Positions 17,226-25,669 of a stretch of 42,980 bases of DNA are shown one piece after another. Origin of the DNA: JAZKIX01 sp040384645 (GTDB lineage Bacteria; Pseudomonadota; Gammaproteobacteria; Burkholderiales; Burkholderiaceae_D). Every line of letters begins with the position of its first letter. Positions within the stretch are counted from its first letter, which is position 1. Location of the stretch: the NCBI GenBank assembly GCA_040384645.1, contig JAZKIX010000203.1, positions 1 through 42,980 of the forward strand. The letters are read 5' to 3'. Below the pieces are notes generated by a model that was not told where the DNA came from, ran no database searches, and worked only from the letters and a program-made list of their open reading frames with translations. A program made the position numbers and the translations under genes.

Positions 17226-17663
17226 ATGAATCGCCTCTTTAAGACAATCATGGTATGGCTAATGTTAGCTGCGCTTCCTGTTCAGGGAATTGCGGCAGCA
17301 ACCATGATTTCGTGCGGTCCGTCGCATAAGGCTTCGTCCGCCGGCGCGATGTCGAAGCTTGGTGATAAGCATGCGGCGCACAATATTGAATCGCAGGTGA
17401 CATCTTCTCACCACGCTTACTTGGATGCAGGACACGAAGCGCATTTTCACGAAAGCGACGATGCAGACTCTGGGCATCAACATAGCACCTCCAGCTGTAG
17501 CGCTTGTGGCGTGTGCTGCGTGGGTGCAGCGCTTATCCCCGCTACGCTTGATTGGGATGTCCGTCATGACGGATCCGAGCCGGTCCTGATAGTTCCGCAG
17601 TTTGCCTTCCTGAGCCACATCTCGGCCGGGTTAGAACGTCCTCCCCGAATCTTCTTCGCGTAG
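17226..17663 (+). CDS. His/Cys-rich exported protein, likely metal-binding
   Basis: A 145-residue exported protein opening the copper gene run. It has a signal peptide (RLFKTIMVWLMLAALPVQGIAA), a histidine-rich middle (HAAHNIES, SSHHAYLDAGHEAHFHE, DSGHQHS) and a cysteine cluster (SCSACGVCCVGAAL). The C-terminal PPRIFFA end and this composition are familiar from small hypothetical proteins at the head of copper and czc/cus clusters, but I know of no function. A periplasmic copper buffer is a reasonable inference. The next gene starts 91 nt later on the same strand. Confidence 0.75.
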   Translation: MNRLFKTIMVWLMLAALPVQGIAAATMISCGPSHKASSAGAMSKLGDKHAAHNIESQVTSSHHAYLDAGHEAHFHESDDADSGHQHSTSSCSACGVCCVGAALIPATLDWDVRHDGSEPVLIVPQFAFLSHISAGLERPPRIFFA

Positions 17664-17754
17664 TTCCCCGCGCGCGCCTTACGCTTGGCTAATGCCATTC
17701 GCGATTAGGTCCCCCCTTCGTGCCAAGCACGACGTATTCATTGGGAAAAATTCT

Positions 17755-18111
17755 ATGACTCTTGTACATTGGGCAAGCGTTGCGGCGTTCCTCGGCATGT
17801 CCGTGCCGACCGCAGCCCTTCAAGCCTCTCCGCAGCCGCAGGCTGCAAATACCCCTGCCGCGACGCCGGCGATGACGTATAACTCGGCCTTTGCCAGCTA
17901 CAGGCCTTTCAAGGACGCTGACGCTCCACCAGACACAGCCTGGCGCGCAGCAAACGCTGTCGTACAGAGCCAAAGCGGACACGGGTCACACGGCAACTCA
18001 GCATCGCAGTCGGCTCCCTCGGTTCCCGACAGCGCAGGACAGCGGCCAGCTGGCCAAATGCCCGCGACATCACGTCCATCTCAAACGGGAGAACACAGTG
18101 GCCATCATTAA
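17755..18111 (+). CDS. Small exported protein of the copper run
   Basis: A 118-residue protein. The ATG at 17755 is chosen because it gives a plausible signal peptide (VHWASVAAFLGMSVPTAALQA); an in-frame ATG at 17692 gives no export signal. The mature protein is rich in Pro, Ala, Gln, Ser and His, with one conserved-looking segment (YNSAFASYRPFKDADAPPDTAWRAAN) and the His-ending tail GEHSGHH. Proteins with this segment are common next to TolC-like genes in copper and heavy-metal clusters; the function is not known. Its end overlaps the following GTG-started gene by 14 nt, which suggests translational coupling. Confidence 0.7.
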   Translation: MTLVHWASVAAFLGMSVPTAALQASPQPQAANTPAATPAMTYNSAFASYRPFKDADAPPDTAWRAANAVVQSQSGHGSHGNSASQSAPSVPDSAGQRPAGQMPATSRPSQTGEHSGHH

Positions 18112-19498
18112 AGCTGTTTCCTTTTTGACCCTTAGCAGCGTGTTCCTGGGCGGCTGCTCGACCTTCTCCGCCGATGGCGGAATGCAAGATGTTTCCGCCA
18201 TGACGCGTGAACGCGTAGGCCATCCCGTGTCAATCCAAGCTGCAGGTAGCGGAGAAGTCTTGCGCTCCGCTGTGAACGGGCTGTTGGCTAGCCCGCTCAC
18301 CCCAGATACGGCCGTCCAGGTCGCGTTGCTGAACAATCCGGGTCTGCAGGCGTCGTTGGCCGAGCTCGGAATTGCCGAGTCCGACCTGGTGCAGGCCGGC
18401 CGCATGCGAAATCCCGGTTTTGGTTTTGGGCGCATGCGTGGCGGAGAGGATGTTGAGATAGAGCGAAGTGTAGCGATCGATCTCGTCGGCCTCCTGACAA
18501 TTCCTCTGCGCCGGGGAATTGAAGCGCGCAGGTTTGAACAGGCCAAAGCCCTGGCAGCATTGCAGGCGGTCCAGCTGGCCAGCCAGACACGCAAAGCGTA
18601 CTTCAATGCGGTCTCAGCCGAGCAATCGGCCCTTTACATGGCTCAGGTCGCGGCTGGCGCCGAGGCCAGCGCCGAGCTCGCGGCCCGCATGACCAAGGTC
18701 GGCAATCTGAGCAAGCTCGACCAGGCGCGCGAGCAGGCGTTTTATGCGGATGCAACAACCCAGGTTGCCAGAGCACGGCACAATGTCACCGCAAGCCGGG
18801 AGCAGCTCGCTAGACTGCTCGGCGTATGGGGAGACCAGGCAAACTTCCGTTTGCCGAGTCGCTTACCTGACCTGCCAGACATGTTAATAGTCGCTGCAGA
18901 CCTCGAAAACGATGCGTTGCAAAAACGCCTTGACGTGGCCATCGCGAAGCGGGATGTCGAATCCTCGGCAAGTACGTTGGGTCTTACCCGTACGACCGGC
19001 TTCATTAACGCCCTCGACTTCGGATACACCAACAAAAGTGAAACCGGCAAGCCTAGGGCCAACGGGTACGAAATCTCCATCGAAATTCCGCTCTTCGACT
19101 GGGGCGGCGCGCGTACGGCAAAAGCCCAGGCGGTTTATATGCAATCAGTGCATCGCGTAGCCGACACAGCCGTTCGCGCCCGAACCGAAGTCCGCGAAAG
19201 TTATTCGGCCTATCGGACCACCTATGACATCGCCCGCCACTATCGCGATGAGGTCGTCCCAGTCCGAAAGAAGATCTCGGATGAAGTCCTGCTGCGCTAC
19301 AACGGTATGCTCATGAGCGTTTTCGAACTGCTCGCCGACTCGCGAGCCCAGGTCAATAGTGTGAACGCTGCAATCGAAGCGCAGCGGGAATTCTGGCTTG
19401 CGGAAAGCGATCTCCAGTCCGCTTTGTACGGGAGCGGCAGCGGTTCAACCGCAATGCGTACCAAAACCGACGCTGCCGAAGCACCTCAAAAACATTGA
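18098..19498 (+). CDS. TolC-family outer-membrane factor lipoprotein
   Basis: An outer-membrane efflux protein of 466 residues. The frame is open far upstream, but a GTG at 18098, preceded by GGGAGA, gives a lipoprotein signal ending in the lipobox FLGGC, as in CusC-type factors. Two repeats of the OEP fold follow (QVALLNNPGLQASLAELGIAESDLVQAG; GYEISIEIPLFDWGGARTAKAQA). It lies within a copper gene run but without the RND pump and membrane-fusion genes that usually accompany such channels. It may act as channel for a pump encoded elsewhere, or in export of a copper enzyme or copper complex. The following multicopper oxidase gene begins after 14 nt. Confidence 0.88.
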   Translation: MAIIKAVSFLTLSSVFLGGCSTFSADGGMQDVSAMTRERVGHPVSIQAAGSGEVLRSAVNGLLASPLTPDTAVQVALLNNPGLQASLAELGIAESDLVQAGRMRNPGFGFGRMRGGEDVEIERSVAIDLVGLLTIPLRRGIEARRFEQAKALAALQAVQLASQTRKAYFNAVSAEQSALYMAQVAAGAEASAELAARMTKVGNLSKLDQAREQAFYADATTQVARARHNVTASREQLARLLGVWGDQANFRLPSRLPDLPDMLIVAADLENDALQKRLDVAIAKRDVESSASTLGLTRTTGFINALDFGYTNKSETGKPRANGYEISIEIPLFDWGGARTAKAQAVYMQSVHRVADTAVRARTEVRESYSAYRTTYDIARHYRDEVVPVRKKISDEVLLRYNGMLMSVFELLADSRAQVNSVNAAIEAQREFWLAESDLQSALYGSGSGSTAMRTKTDAAEAPQKH

Positions 19499-19512
19499 AA
19501 GGAATGAATTCC

Positions 19513-20910
19513 ATGGTTTCACGTAGAAATTTTATGATGGGTGCAGGCGCGGTCGCCGTAGGTTCCGGCCTTGTCTCGCGAGTTGGAGCGGCCACTTTGC
19601 CGGAAGCAGCTGTCGCCACCGGCGCTGCGACCCAGCCGCCACCCATGCCGCCAAACGGACGGCCATACAACCCGGTCGTTACATTAAACGGCTGGTCACT
19701 TCCATGGCGCATGAACAACGGGGTCAAGGAATTTCACCTGGTCGCCGAGCCGGTAGTGCGCGAAATGGCGCCCGGGATGAAAGCGAATTTGTGGGGCTAC
19801 AACGGGCAGTCGCCCGGACCCACCATCGAAGTCGTCGAGGGCGACCGGGTGCGCATCTTTGTGACCAATAAGCTGCCGGAACATACCAGCATCCATTGGC
19901 ACGGCCAGCGCCTGCCTAACGGAATGGACGGTGTTTCCGGTCTGACGCAGCCTTCCATCCAGCCCGGGAAGACATTCGTCTACGAGTTCATCGCAAAGCG
20001 TCCAGGCACCTTCATGTACCACCCTCATGCCGATGAAATGGTGCAAATGGCGATGGGCATGATGGGCTTTTGGGTTACGCATCCCAAAGACCCCAATTTC
20101 CAGCGCGTCGACAGGGACTATGTCTTCTTGCTTAACAACTATGACATTGATCCCGGTAGCTTTACTCCGAAGGTCAATACCATGCTCGACTTCAACCTGT
20201 TTTCGTTCAATAGCCGGGTCTTTCCTGGAATTGACCCAATGGTCGCACGTCAGGGCGACCGGGTTCGTGTCCGGGTAGGAAACCTCACCATGACGAACCA
20301 CCCCATTCACTTGCACGGTCACGAGTTCGTGGTGACAGGGACAGACGGCGGGTGGACCCGGCCGGAATCGCGCTGGCCCGAGGTTACGACCGATGTCGCG
20401 GTGGGCCAGATGCGGGCGATCGAGTTTGACGCTACTGACCTGGGGGATTGGGCCTTCCACTGTCACAAATCCCATCACACCATGAACGCCATGGGCCATA
20501 ACGTTCCAAACCTGATTGGTGTCGACCATACTGGCATTGCGGAGAAGATCAACAAGCTGGTACCTGACTACATGGTCATGGGCGAAAAAGGCGGCTCGAT
20601 GGACGGGATGGAAATGCCTCTCCCTGAAAACACGCTGCCAATGATGAGTGGCGAGGGACCCTTTGGCGGCGTTGAGATGGGCGGCATGTTCACGATTATG
20701 AAAGTTCGCAAGGATCAAAAGCCTGGCGACTATAAGGATCCAGGTTGGTACAAACACCCACCTGGCACTATAGCCTACGAATGGAGCGGTGAGGCGCCGG
20801 CTCCAGCACGTAGCGCTGCTCCGGGCGGACAGTCCATGCCATTGACCGAGAAACCAGGAACGATAGAGATGAATGTACGCAAGCCTTCAGGGCACGGCGG
20901 GCACCACTAA
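19513..20910 (+). CDS. Tat-exported multicopper oxidase (copper resistance type)
   Basis: A periplasmic multicopper oxidase of about 465 residues, expected to oxidise Cu(I) to the less toxic Cu(II). The ATG at 19513 is preferred because GAAAGGA (19497-19503) sits nine bases upstream; the ATG at 19504 is too close to it. It has a twin-arginine signal (SRRNFMMGAGAVAVGSG). Copper ligand motifs are all present in order: HWHG, YHPHADE, HPIHLHGHEF and HCHKSHHTMNAMGH. A Met/Gly-rich stretch (GGSMDGMEMPLPENTLPMMSG) and the His-rich tail are typical of copper tolerance. It is followed by the cupredoxin gene after 19 nt. Confidence 0.93.
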   Translation: MVSRRNFMMGAGAVAVGSGLVSRVGAATLPEAAVATGAATQPPPMPPNGRPYNPVVTLNGWSLPWRMNNGVKEFHLVAEPVVREMAPGMKANLWGYNGQSPGPTIEVVEGDRVRIFVTNKLPEHTSIHWHGQRLPNGMDGVSGLTQPSIQPGKTFVYEFIAKRPGTFMYHPHADEMVQMAMGMMGFWVTHPKDPNFQRVDRDYVFLLNNYDIDPGSFTPKVNTMLDFNLFSFNSRVFPGIDPMVARQGDRVRVRVGNLTMTNHPIHLHGHEFVVTGTDGGWTRPESRWPEVTTDVAVGQMRAIEFDATDLGDWAFHCHKSHHTMNAMGHNVPNLIGVDHTGIAEKINKLVPDYMVMGEKGGSMDGMEMPLPENTLPMMSGEGPFGGVEMGGMFTIMKVRKDQKPGDYKDPGWYKHPPGTIAYEWSGEAPAPARSAAPGGQSMPLTEKPGTIEMNVRKPSGHGGHH

Positions 20911-20929
20911 CCAATAGGAGAATACACGA

Positions 20930-21448
20930 ATGAAAAATCAATTTAATTTTAAAGCGACCTTGGGCAATGCACTTTTCGGAATCGTCCTTTGCTCATCACC
21001 TTTGGCGATGGCCCACGACAAGGAAGCCCATGCCAAGCCGAAGCCGGATGCGCCCATCTCCGCTGAAGAGCATGTATTTGGCAAGCAAGGAAATCCAAAG
21101 GCGATCACTCGCACCATAGCGATCGACATGACGGACATGATGCGATTTACCCCGCAGGACATAACCGTAAAGCAGGGTGAAACGATCAGGTTCGCTGTAA
21201 CGAACAAGGGGAAGCTGATACACGAAATGGTGATAGGCACGCTGGAAGAGCTCAAAAAGCATGGCGAAATGATGAAAAAGCACCCTGGTATGGAGCATGA
21301 CGAGCCGTTCATGTCGCATGTGAGCCCGGGGAAGAAAGAAGACCTCGTATGGCAGTTCACAAAAACGGGCGAATTCCACTATGCGTGTCTGCTGCCCGGC
21401 CATTTCGAGGCAGGCATGGTCGGCAAAATTACCGTAATCAAAGCTTAA
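20930..21448 (+). CDS. Periplasmic cupredoxin (CopI-like)
   Basis: A 172-residue single-domain cupredoxin with signal peptide (ALFGIVLCSSPLAMA). Type I copper ligands are seen: the first His in KLIHEMVIG and the Cys-His-Met cluster in YACLLPGHFEAGM. A charged, His/Met-rich insert (KKHGEMMKKHPGMEHDEPFM) lies between them. The family is associated with copper tolerance, where it is thought to bind or shuttle copper in the periplasm. A good ribosome site (AGGAG) precedes the ATG. It is placed between the oxidase and the CusF-like gene, in one operon. Confidence 0.9.
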   Translation: MKNQFNFKATLGNALFGIVLCSSPLAMAHDKEAHAKPKPDAPISAEEHVFGKQGNPKAITRTIAIDMTDMMRFTPQDITVKQGETIRFAVTNKGKLIHEMVIGTLEELKKHGEMMKKHPGMEHDEPFMSHVSPGKKEDLVWQFTKTGEFHYACLLPGHFEAGMVGKITVIKA

Positions 21449-21481
21449 GCAATACCCTACAGCGATATGGAAAGGACTACT

Positions 21482-21829
21482 ATGAAAATCATTGCAAAAC
21501 TCTTTTTGGGGGTGCTAACCCTCCTGTCGGTTGCAAACATTGTGCTTGCGCAAACCACTTTAGCGCAACCCGCGTCAGGAACGGCACAAGCAGCGGAAAG
21601 CCAAGTCGCGGTATCGGAAGGCGAAGTACGCAAAGTGGATGTTGAGGCTGGAAAGATTACGATTCGCCACGGCGAGTTGAAAAGTCTCGATATGCCGGCG
21701 ATGACGATGGTATTCCGGGCGCAAGACACTTCTGTCCTGAGCACGCTCAAAGTCGGTGACAAGATTGCGTTCGTGCCTGAAAAGCAGAACGGTCAATTTG
21801 TAGCGACGAAAATCATGGTCAAGAAATAG
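21482..21829 (+). CDS. cusF: CusF-like periplasmic copper chaperone
   Basis: A 115-residue protein with a signal peptide (ending SVANIVLAQ) and an OB-fold CusF domain. The copper site region SLDMPAMTMVFRA provides the Met ligands, with the preceding His in IRHGELKS. GEVRKVDVEAGKITI and VGDKIAFVPEKQNGQFVATKI complete the fold. CusF normally delivers Cu(I)/Ag(I) to a CusCBA pump; no CusA or CusB is encoded in this window. The ATG at 21482 has AAAGGA just upstream and is preferred to an in-frame ATG at 21467. Confidence 0.9.
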   Translation: MKIIAKLFLGVLTLLSVANIVLAQTTLAQPASGTAQAAESQVAVSEGEVRKVDVEAGKITIRHGELKSLDMPAMTMVFRAQDTSVLSTLKVGDKIAFVPEKQNGQFVATKIMVKK

Positions 21830-21844
21830 GCATTGACTAGTAAG

Positions 21845-21877
21845 CGGCAGGTCGCCGGCGGTTCCGGCGACCTGCCG
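21845..21877 (+). terminator. Strong GC-rich hairpin after the CusF gene
   Basis: A perfect 14-bp inverted repeat (CGGCAGGTCGCCGG / CCGGCGACCTGCCG) with a 5-nt loop begins 15 nt after the stop of the CusF-like gene. It is followed by TTCTCGC rather than a T run, so it may be a weak terminator or a processing/stability hairpin that lowers expression of the ATPase gene relative to the upstream genes. The rest of the 286-nt spacer shows no other gene. Confidence 0.55.
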
Positions 21878-22115
21878 TTCTCGCAAGGATTTTCAGTTCC
21901 TGCAAAAAACGTTGGGGGATTTGACCCCAATTGCTCGCACCAATTGAACGTTTCCATGTGGTCACTTGATATGGATCAATCGAATTTGCCAAGCAGACCC
22001 GTAGCATGAGAAAAATCGATGAAGCCCCTTTGCCTGTGCCGCGCTCGAACAGCAAAACTACCTTGAGCGCAACTAGCAACAATCGGGAGCGAGTCTTGGA
22101 TATAAAGGTTAAAAA

Positions 22116-24494
22116 ATGAACCGCTCGCACAAGCACCACGAAGGGCACGAACCCCACCATGGACAGCGGAAAGGCATCTCAGGAAGCGAAGCCGATACTG
22201 ACCGTGCTGCAAATGGCAAGCCTTTCACCGACCCGGTGTGCGGCATGAAAGTAGGTGCAGAACCGAAAAAGCAAATCGACCATGAAGGACGTGCGTACCA
22301 TTTTTGCAGCACAAATTGCATGGACAAGTTTCGGGCGGCGCCGCAGCAATACACGGGCCCACCGACGGTGCCAGCCCAGACCTCAGATTCACCCGGCGCA
22401 ATCTACACATGCCCGATGCATCCAGAAGTGCGACGAATGCAGCCCGACGCATGCCCTATATGCGGTATGTCGCTCGAGCCAATGCTGCCGTCCCTGGATG
22501 AGGTGGAAAGTCCAGAGCTAAGTGACTTCAAACGGCGCTTCTGGTGGACATTGCCGCTAACCGTCGTTGTAACGGTACTTGCGATGGCCGGACATCGCCT
22601 CTTTCCACAAGGGTTGGCAGGTCAAAGCTGGATTGAACTGGCGCTGAGTACTCCCGTGGTGCTCTACGCAGGTTGGCCCTTCTTCGTGCGCTGGGCGCAG
22701 TCGCTGGCCAACCGCAGTCCTAACATGTGGACGCTGATCGGCACCGGAACTGGTGCGGCCTATCTCTACAGCCTGGTCGCAACACTCCGTCCTGAGCTTT
22801 TTCCTTCCACATTCCTGATGCACGGCCGTATTGGCGTGTACTACGAGGCGGCAGCAGTTATCATTTCCTTGACGCTGCTTGGGCAAATGCTTGAACTGCG
22901 GGCGCGTTCCAAGACCTCGGCCGCCATCAAGTCCTTGCTTGGCCTGGCCCCAAAGACGGCGCGACGCATTAACGCGGGTGGTTCAGAAGACGACATACCC
23001 CTTACCCATGTCCACGTCGGAGATGTACTGCGCGTGCGGCCCGGCGAAAAAGTACCTGTGGATGGTGTGGTGACGGAGGGCGAAAGTGCCGTCGACGAAT
23101 CGATGTTGACCGGCGAACCTGTGCCGGTGACCAAGCGCCCAGGCGATAGCGTCATCGGTGCGACGATCAACACGGGCGGCAGCCTTGTCGTGAAGTCAGA
23201 AAAAGTCGGTTCGCAGACAATGCTCTCACAAATCGTGCAGATGGTCACCCAGGCCCAGCGATCGCGCGCACCGATGCAGCGCCTGGCTGACGTGGTTGCC
23301 GGCTATTTTGTGAGTATCGTTGTGGTGATCGCCTTGCTCACCTTGTTTGGCTGGGGCTTCTTCGGGCCCGAGCCGAGTTGGGTGTATGGATTCGTTAATG
23401 CCGTGGCTGTTTTGATTATCGCTTGTCCATGTGCGCTGGGACTTGCCACGCCAATGTCCATTATGGCGGCGACAGGGCGCGGTGCGACGCAAGGAATTCT
23501 CTTCAGGGACGCAGCAGCCATTGAGGAAATGCGCAAGGTCGACATTCTGATAGTCGACAAGACCGGTACGCTTACTGAGGGAAAGCCTTCGTATTCTGGG
23601 GCGGCTGGCGTGGGCGGTGTAAATGAGAACGATGTCCTGCAAATTGCCGCCAGCATCGATCAGGGCAGCGAACATCCGCTGGCACACGCTATTGTGGCCC
23701 AGGCGAAGAAGGCGGGCCTGCCGCTCTCGAAGCCAGAAAAGTTCGAGTCGTCCAGTGGGATTGGTGTGCGTGGCGTCGTTGATGGTAAGGCGGTCGTGTT
23801 GGGAAATACCGCGCTGATGGATAGTGAAGGGATCGATTGGCAACCGCTAGCGGCACGCGCCGAAGAATGGCGCAAGGATGGGGCGAGCGTGATGTATTTG
23901 GCCGCTGACAAGAAGCTGGTCGGCGTGTTGGCAGTGTCGGACCAGATTAAAGCGACGACTGCCGAGGCATTGGCAACGCTTCAAGATGCCGGCATCAAGG
24001 TGGTAATGGCCACAGGCGACGGCATTACTACGGCCAAATCGGTTGCGGCCAAACTGGGCATCACTGAATTCTATGGTGAGGTAAAACCCCAGGATAAGCT
24101 CACCCTCGTAGAAAAGTTCCAAAACCAGGGAAGAATCGTGGCAATGGCTGGCGACGGCATCAATGATTCCCCGGCGCTGGCGAAGGCGAATGTGGGGGTG
24201 GCCATGGGCACCGGTACAGATGTCGCCATCAACTCGGCCCACATCACTTTGGTCAAAGGTGACTTGCGGGGACTTGCCCGGGCACGACTGCTTTCGCTGG
24301 AGACGGTGCGCAACATGCGCCAAAACCTGGCGTTTGCATTTGTCTACAATGCGCTCGGCATCCCACTCGCAGCTGGACTGCTGTATCCATTTACCGGACA
24401 ACTTCTCTCACCGATGATCGCCGCACTTGCCATGAGCCTGAGCTCTGTGTCCGTCATCGCAAACGCGCTACGTCTTCGGGGCACAACGAAATAG
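22116..24494 (+). CDS. Copper-translocating P1B-type ATPase with YHS and HMBD N-terminus
   Basis: An inner-membrane metal pump of 792 residues. The N-terminus has a His-rich start (NRSHKHHEGHEPHHG), a YHS domain (FTDPVCGMKV, HFCSTNC; about 36-80) and a zinc-ribbon-like heavy-metal-binding domain (YTCPMHPEV, CPICGM; about 95-121) instead of HMA domains. Then come eight expected membrane helices, the TGEPVPV loop, the CPC ion motif (IIACPCALGLATP, C437/C439), phosphorylated D481 (DKTGTLTEG), the HP dipeptide (SEHPLAHA) and GDGINDSPAL. The last helices (YNALGIPLAAG, MSLSSVSVIANALRL) fit Cu(I) pumps. AAAGG lies upstream of the ATG. It closes the copper run. Confidence 0.95.
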   Translation: MNRSHKHHEGHEPHHGQRKGISGSEADTDRAANGKPFTDPVCGMKVGAEPKKQIDHEGRAYHFCSTNCMDKFRAAPQQYTGPPTVPAQTSDSPGAIYTCPMHPEVRRMQPDACPICGMSLEPMLPSLDEVESPELSDFKRRFWWTLPLTVVVTVLAMAGHRLFPQGLAGQSWIELALSTPVVLYAGWPFFVRWAQSLANRSPNMWTLIGTGTGAAYLYSLVATLRPELFPSTFLMHGRIGVYYEAAAVIISLTLLGQMLELRARSKTSAAIKSLLGLAPKTARRINAGGSEDDIPLTHVHVGDVLRVRPGEKVPVDGVVTEGESAVDESMLTGEPVPVTKRPGDSVIGATINTGGSLVVKSEKVGSQTMLSQIVQMVTQAQRSRAPMQRLADVVAGYFVSIVVVIALLTLFGWGFFGPEPSWVYGFVNAVAVLIIACPCALGLATPMSIMAATGRGATQGILFRDAAAIEEMRKVDILIVDKTGTLTEGKPSYSGAAGVGGVNENDVLQIAASIDQGSEHPLAHAIVAQAKKAGLPLSKPEKFESSSGIGVRGVVDGKAVVLGNTALMDSEGIDWQPLAARAEEWRKDGASVMYLAADKKLVGVLAVSDQIKATTAEALATLQDAGIKVVMATGDGITTAKSVAAKLGITEFYGEVKPQDKLTLVEKFQNQGRIVAMAGDGINDSPALAKANVGVAMGTGTDVAINSAHITLVKGDLRGLARARLLSLETVRNMRQNLAFAFVYNALGIPLAAGLLYPFTGQLLSPMIAALAMSLSSVSVIANALRLRGTTK

Positions 24495-24754
24495 GCCAGC
24501 CGACATATTCATCGAAGTGCCCTGTTGCAGGGCGTGGCATAGCGATTTCGAGATACAGGGCACATGATCCACAAAACCAAATCGCAATCGGTGGCGCAAA
24601 TACGCAGTCTTTTGCCGACCAGGTTTACGCGTTCGCAGGACAAATCCGTTCAGTTTGAAGATGGGTGCACGAACCTGCTTAAAATTCGTCTTGGCCGCGC
24701 TAACGCGACACAACCTGATATCGAGCTTCAATTTAGAATTGTTTTGGCGCTGCC

Positions 24755-24973
24755 CTATGGCTCATCAGGTTTATCTATCTTGTAGAGCAAGATATCGCCA
24801 GGTTGACAGTGCAAGAACTCACATATTTTTTGCAACGTATCGAAACGCACACCCTTTACTTTCCCCTGCTTCAATAGCGACAAATTCGCCTCGGTAATGC
24901 CGATATATTCGGCCAGGTCTTTTGATTTGACCTTGCGGTCAGCCAGCACCACATCAAGTTTTACGATAATCAA
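24755..24973 (-). CDS. Small HTH regulator of the DUF2975-associated type
   Basis: A 72-residue Cro/CI-type helix-turn-helix protein (LAEYIGITEANLSLLKQGKVKGVRFDTLQKICEFLHCQPGDILLY). This single-domain type is nearly always encoded next to a DUF2975 membrane protein, as here: the DUF2975 gene ends 21 nt upstream. The family N-terminus (MIIVKLDVVLADRK) puts the start at an unusual TTG at 24973. It probably represses its own operon. The 260 nt between it and the convergent ATPase gene shows only a short GCCCTG/CAGGGC hairpin (24519-24533) and no gene I can support. Confidence 0.9.
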   Translation of the reverse strand: MIIVKLDVVLADRKVKSKDLAEYIGITEANLSLLKQGKVKGVRFDTLQKICEFLHCQPGDILLYKIDKPDEP

Positions 24974-24994
24974 AATAGTCTTTTCTAGAGCTGA

Positions 24995-25570
24995 TTACAC
25001 AAACTGGGCGTTTTCTTCGGCCAAGGCGACCGCTTTGGTCATCACATGCGCGATTTGCCAGGCGATGCCGCCAAATAGCATCCCCAATAATTCCTGCGAT
25101 CCGACATGGAGCGCCAATGCATGCGAACCGGCAGGCGCCTGTAGCGTCAGGATTACGCCTATCAAGGGCGACACAATCAATCCCGAAAAAGCTGCAGTAA
25201 ATACGCCGGCAGCAAAGCTGCGCATGGACTTGACGATTTTAAAATTGAAATAGGCATTGTTGGCAAAGTCCAAAAATATTTGCCGGGCGAAAAATAAACC
25301 GTATGACATACAAGTGACTGGTATGAGGCTCACAACAATGCTTACGCCGCGTTGCCATTCAGGGATCGGATTGGCGGGCGCCCATGCGACGCCAAGGTTG
25401 GTCAGCATCGTATGCGACGACGTGCCAAATGCAGCATACAAGGTCGTTGCCGGCAAACCGAGCATCAGCAATCCGCAAATGCCGCCCAATACCTTATTTA
25501 ACCAAGATTGTTGAAATGTACTTTGGGTGGGTGGCTCAGAACGCAGACCCGTATTGAATAATTTTTTCAT
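24995..25570 (-). CDS. DUF2975 membrane protein
   Basis: A 191-residue membrane protein with about four hydrophobic segments (around 28-48, 75-95, 115-137, 158-180) and a polar N-terminus. The layout (GVSIVVSLIPVTCMSYGLFFARQIFLDFANNAYFN) is that of DUF2975, whose function is unknown. It is the first gene of a two-gene operon with the HTH regulator. The spacer to the divergent protease gene (25571-25669) is very AT-rich and likely holds both promoters. Confidence 0.85.
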   Translation of the reverse strand: MKKLFNTGLRSEPPTQSTFQQSWLNKVLGGICGLLMLGLPATTLYAAFGTSSHTMLTNLGVAWAPANPIPEWQRGVSIVVSLIPVTCMSYGLFFARQIFLDFANNAYFNFKIVKSMRSFAAGVFTAAFSGLIVSPLIGVILTLQAPAGSHALALHVGSQELLGMLFGGIAWQIAHVMTKAVALAEENAQFV

Positions 25571-25669
25571 TTCTGACCTATTGTAGAAAATAGCATTATT
25601 CCATATAATTACTGTAAAACGATAATTTATGTCTGTTATTCGCTTATTTATAATTACTAAAGGATATTT

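Noticed and set aside
19696..20757. A minus-strand frame of 353 codons opposite the multicopper oxidase
   Set aside because: Its long His/Val/Arg-rich translation is an antisense shadow of a gene with all copper motifs intact.
24564..24785. A small plus-strand frame after the P-type ATPase
   Set aside because: No ribosome site, no recognisable feature, and its end overlaps the HTH gene on the other strand.
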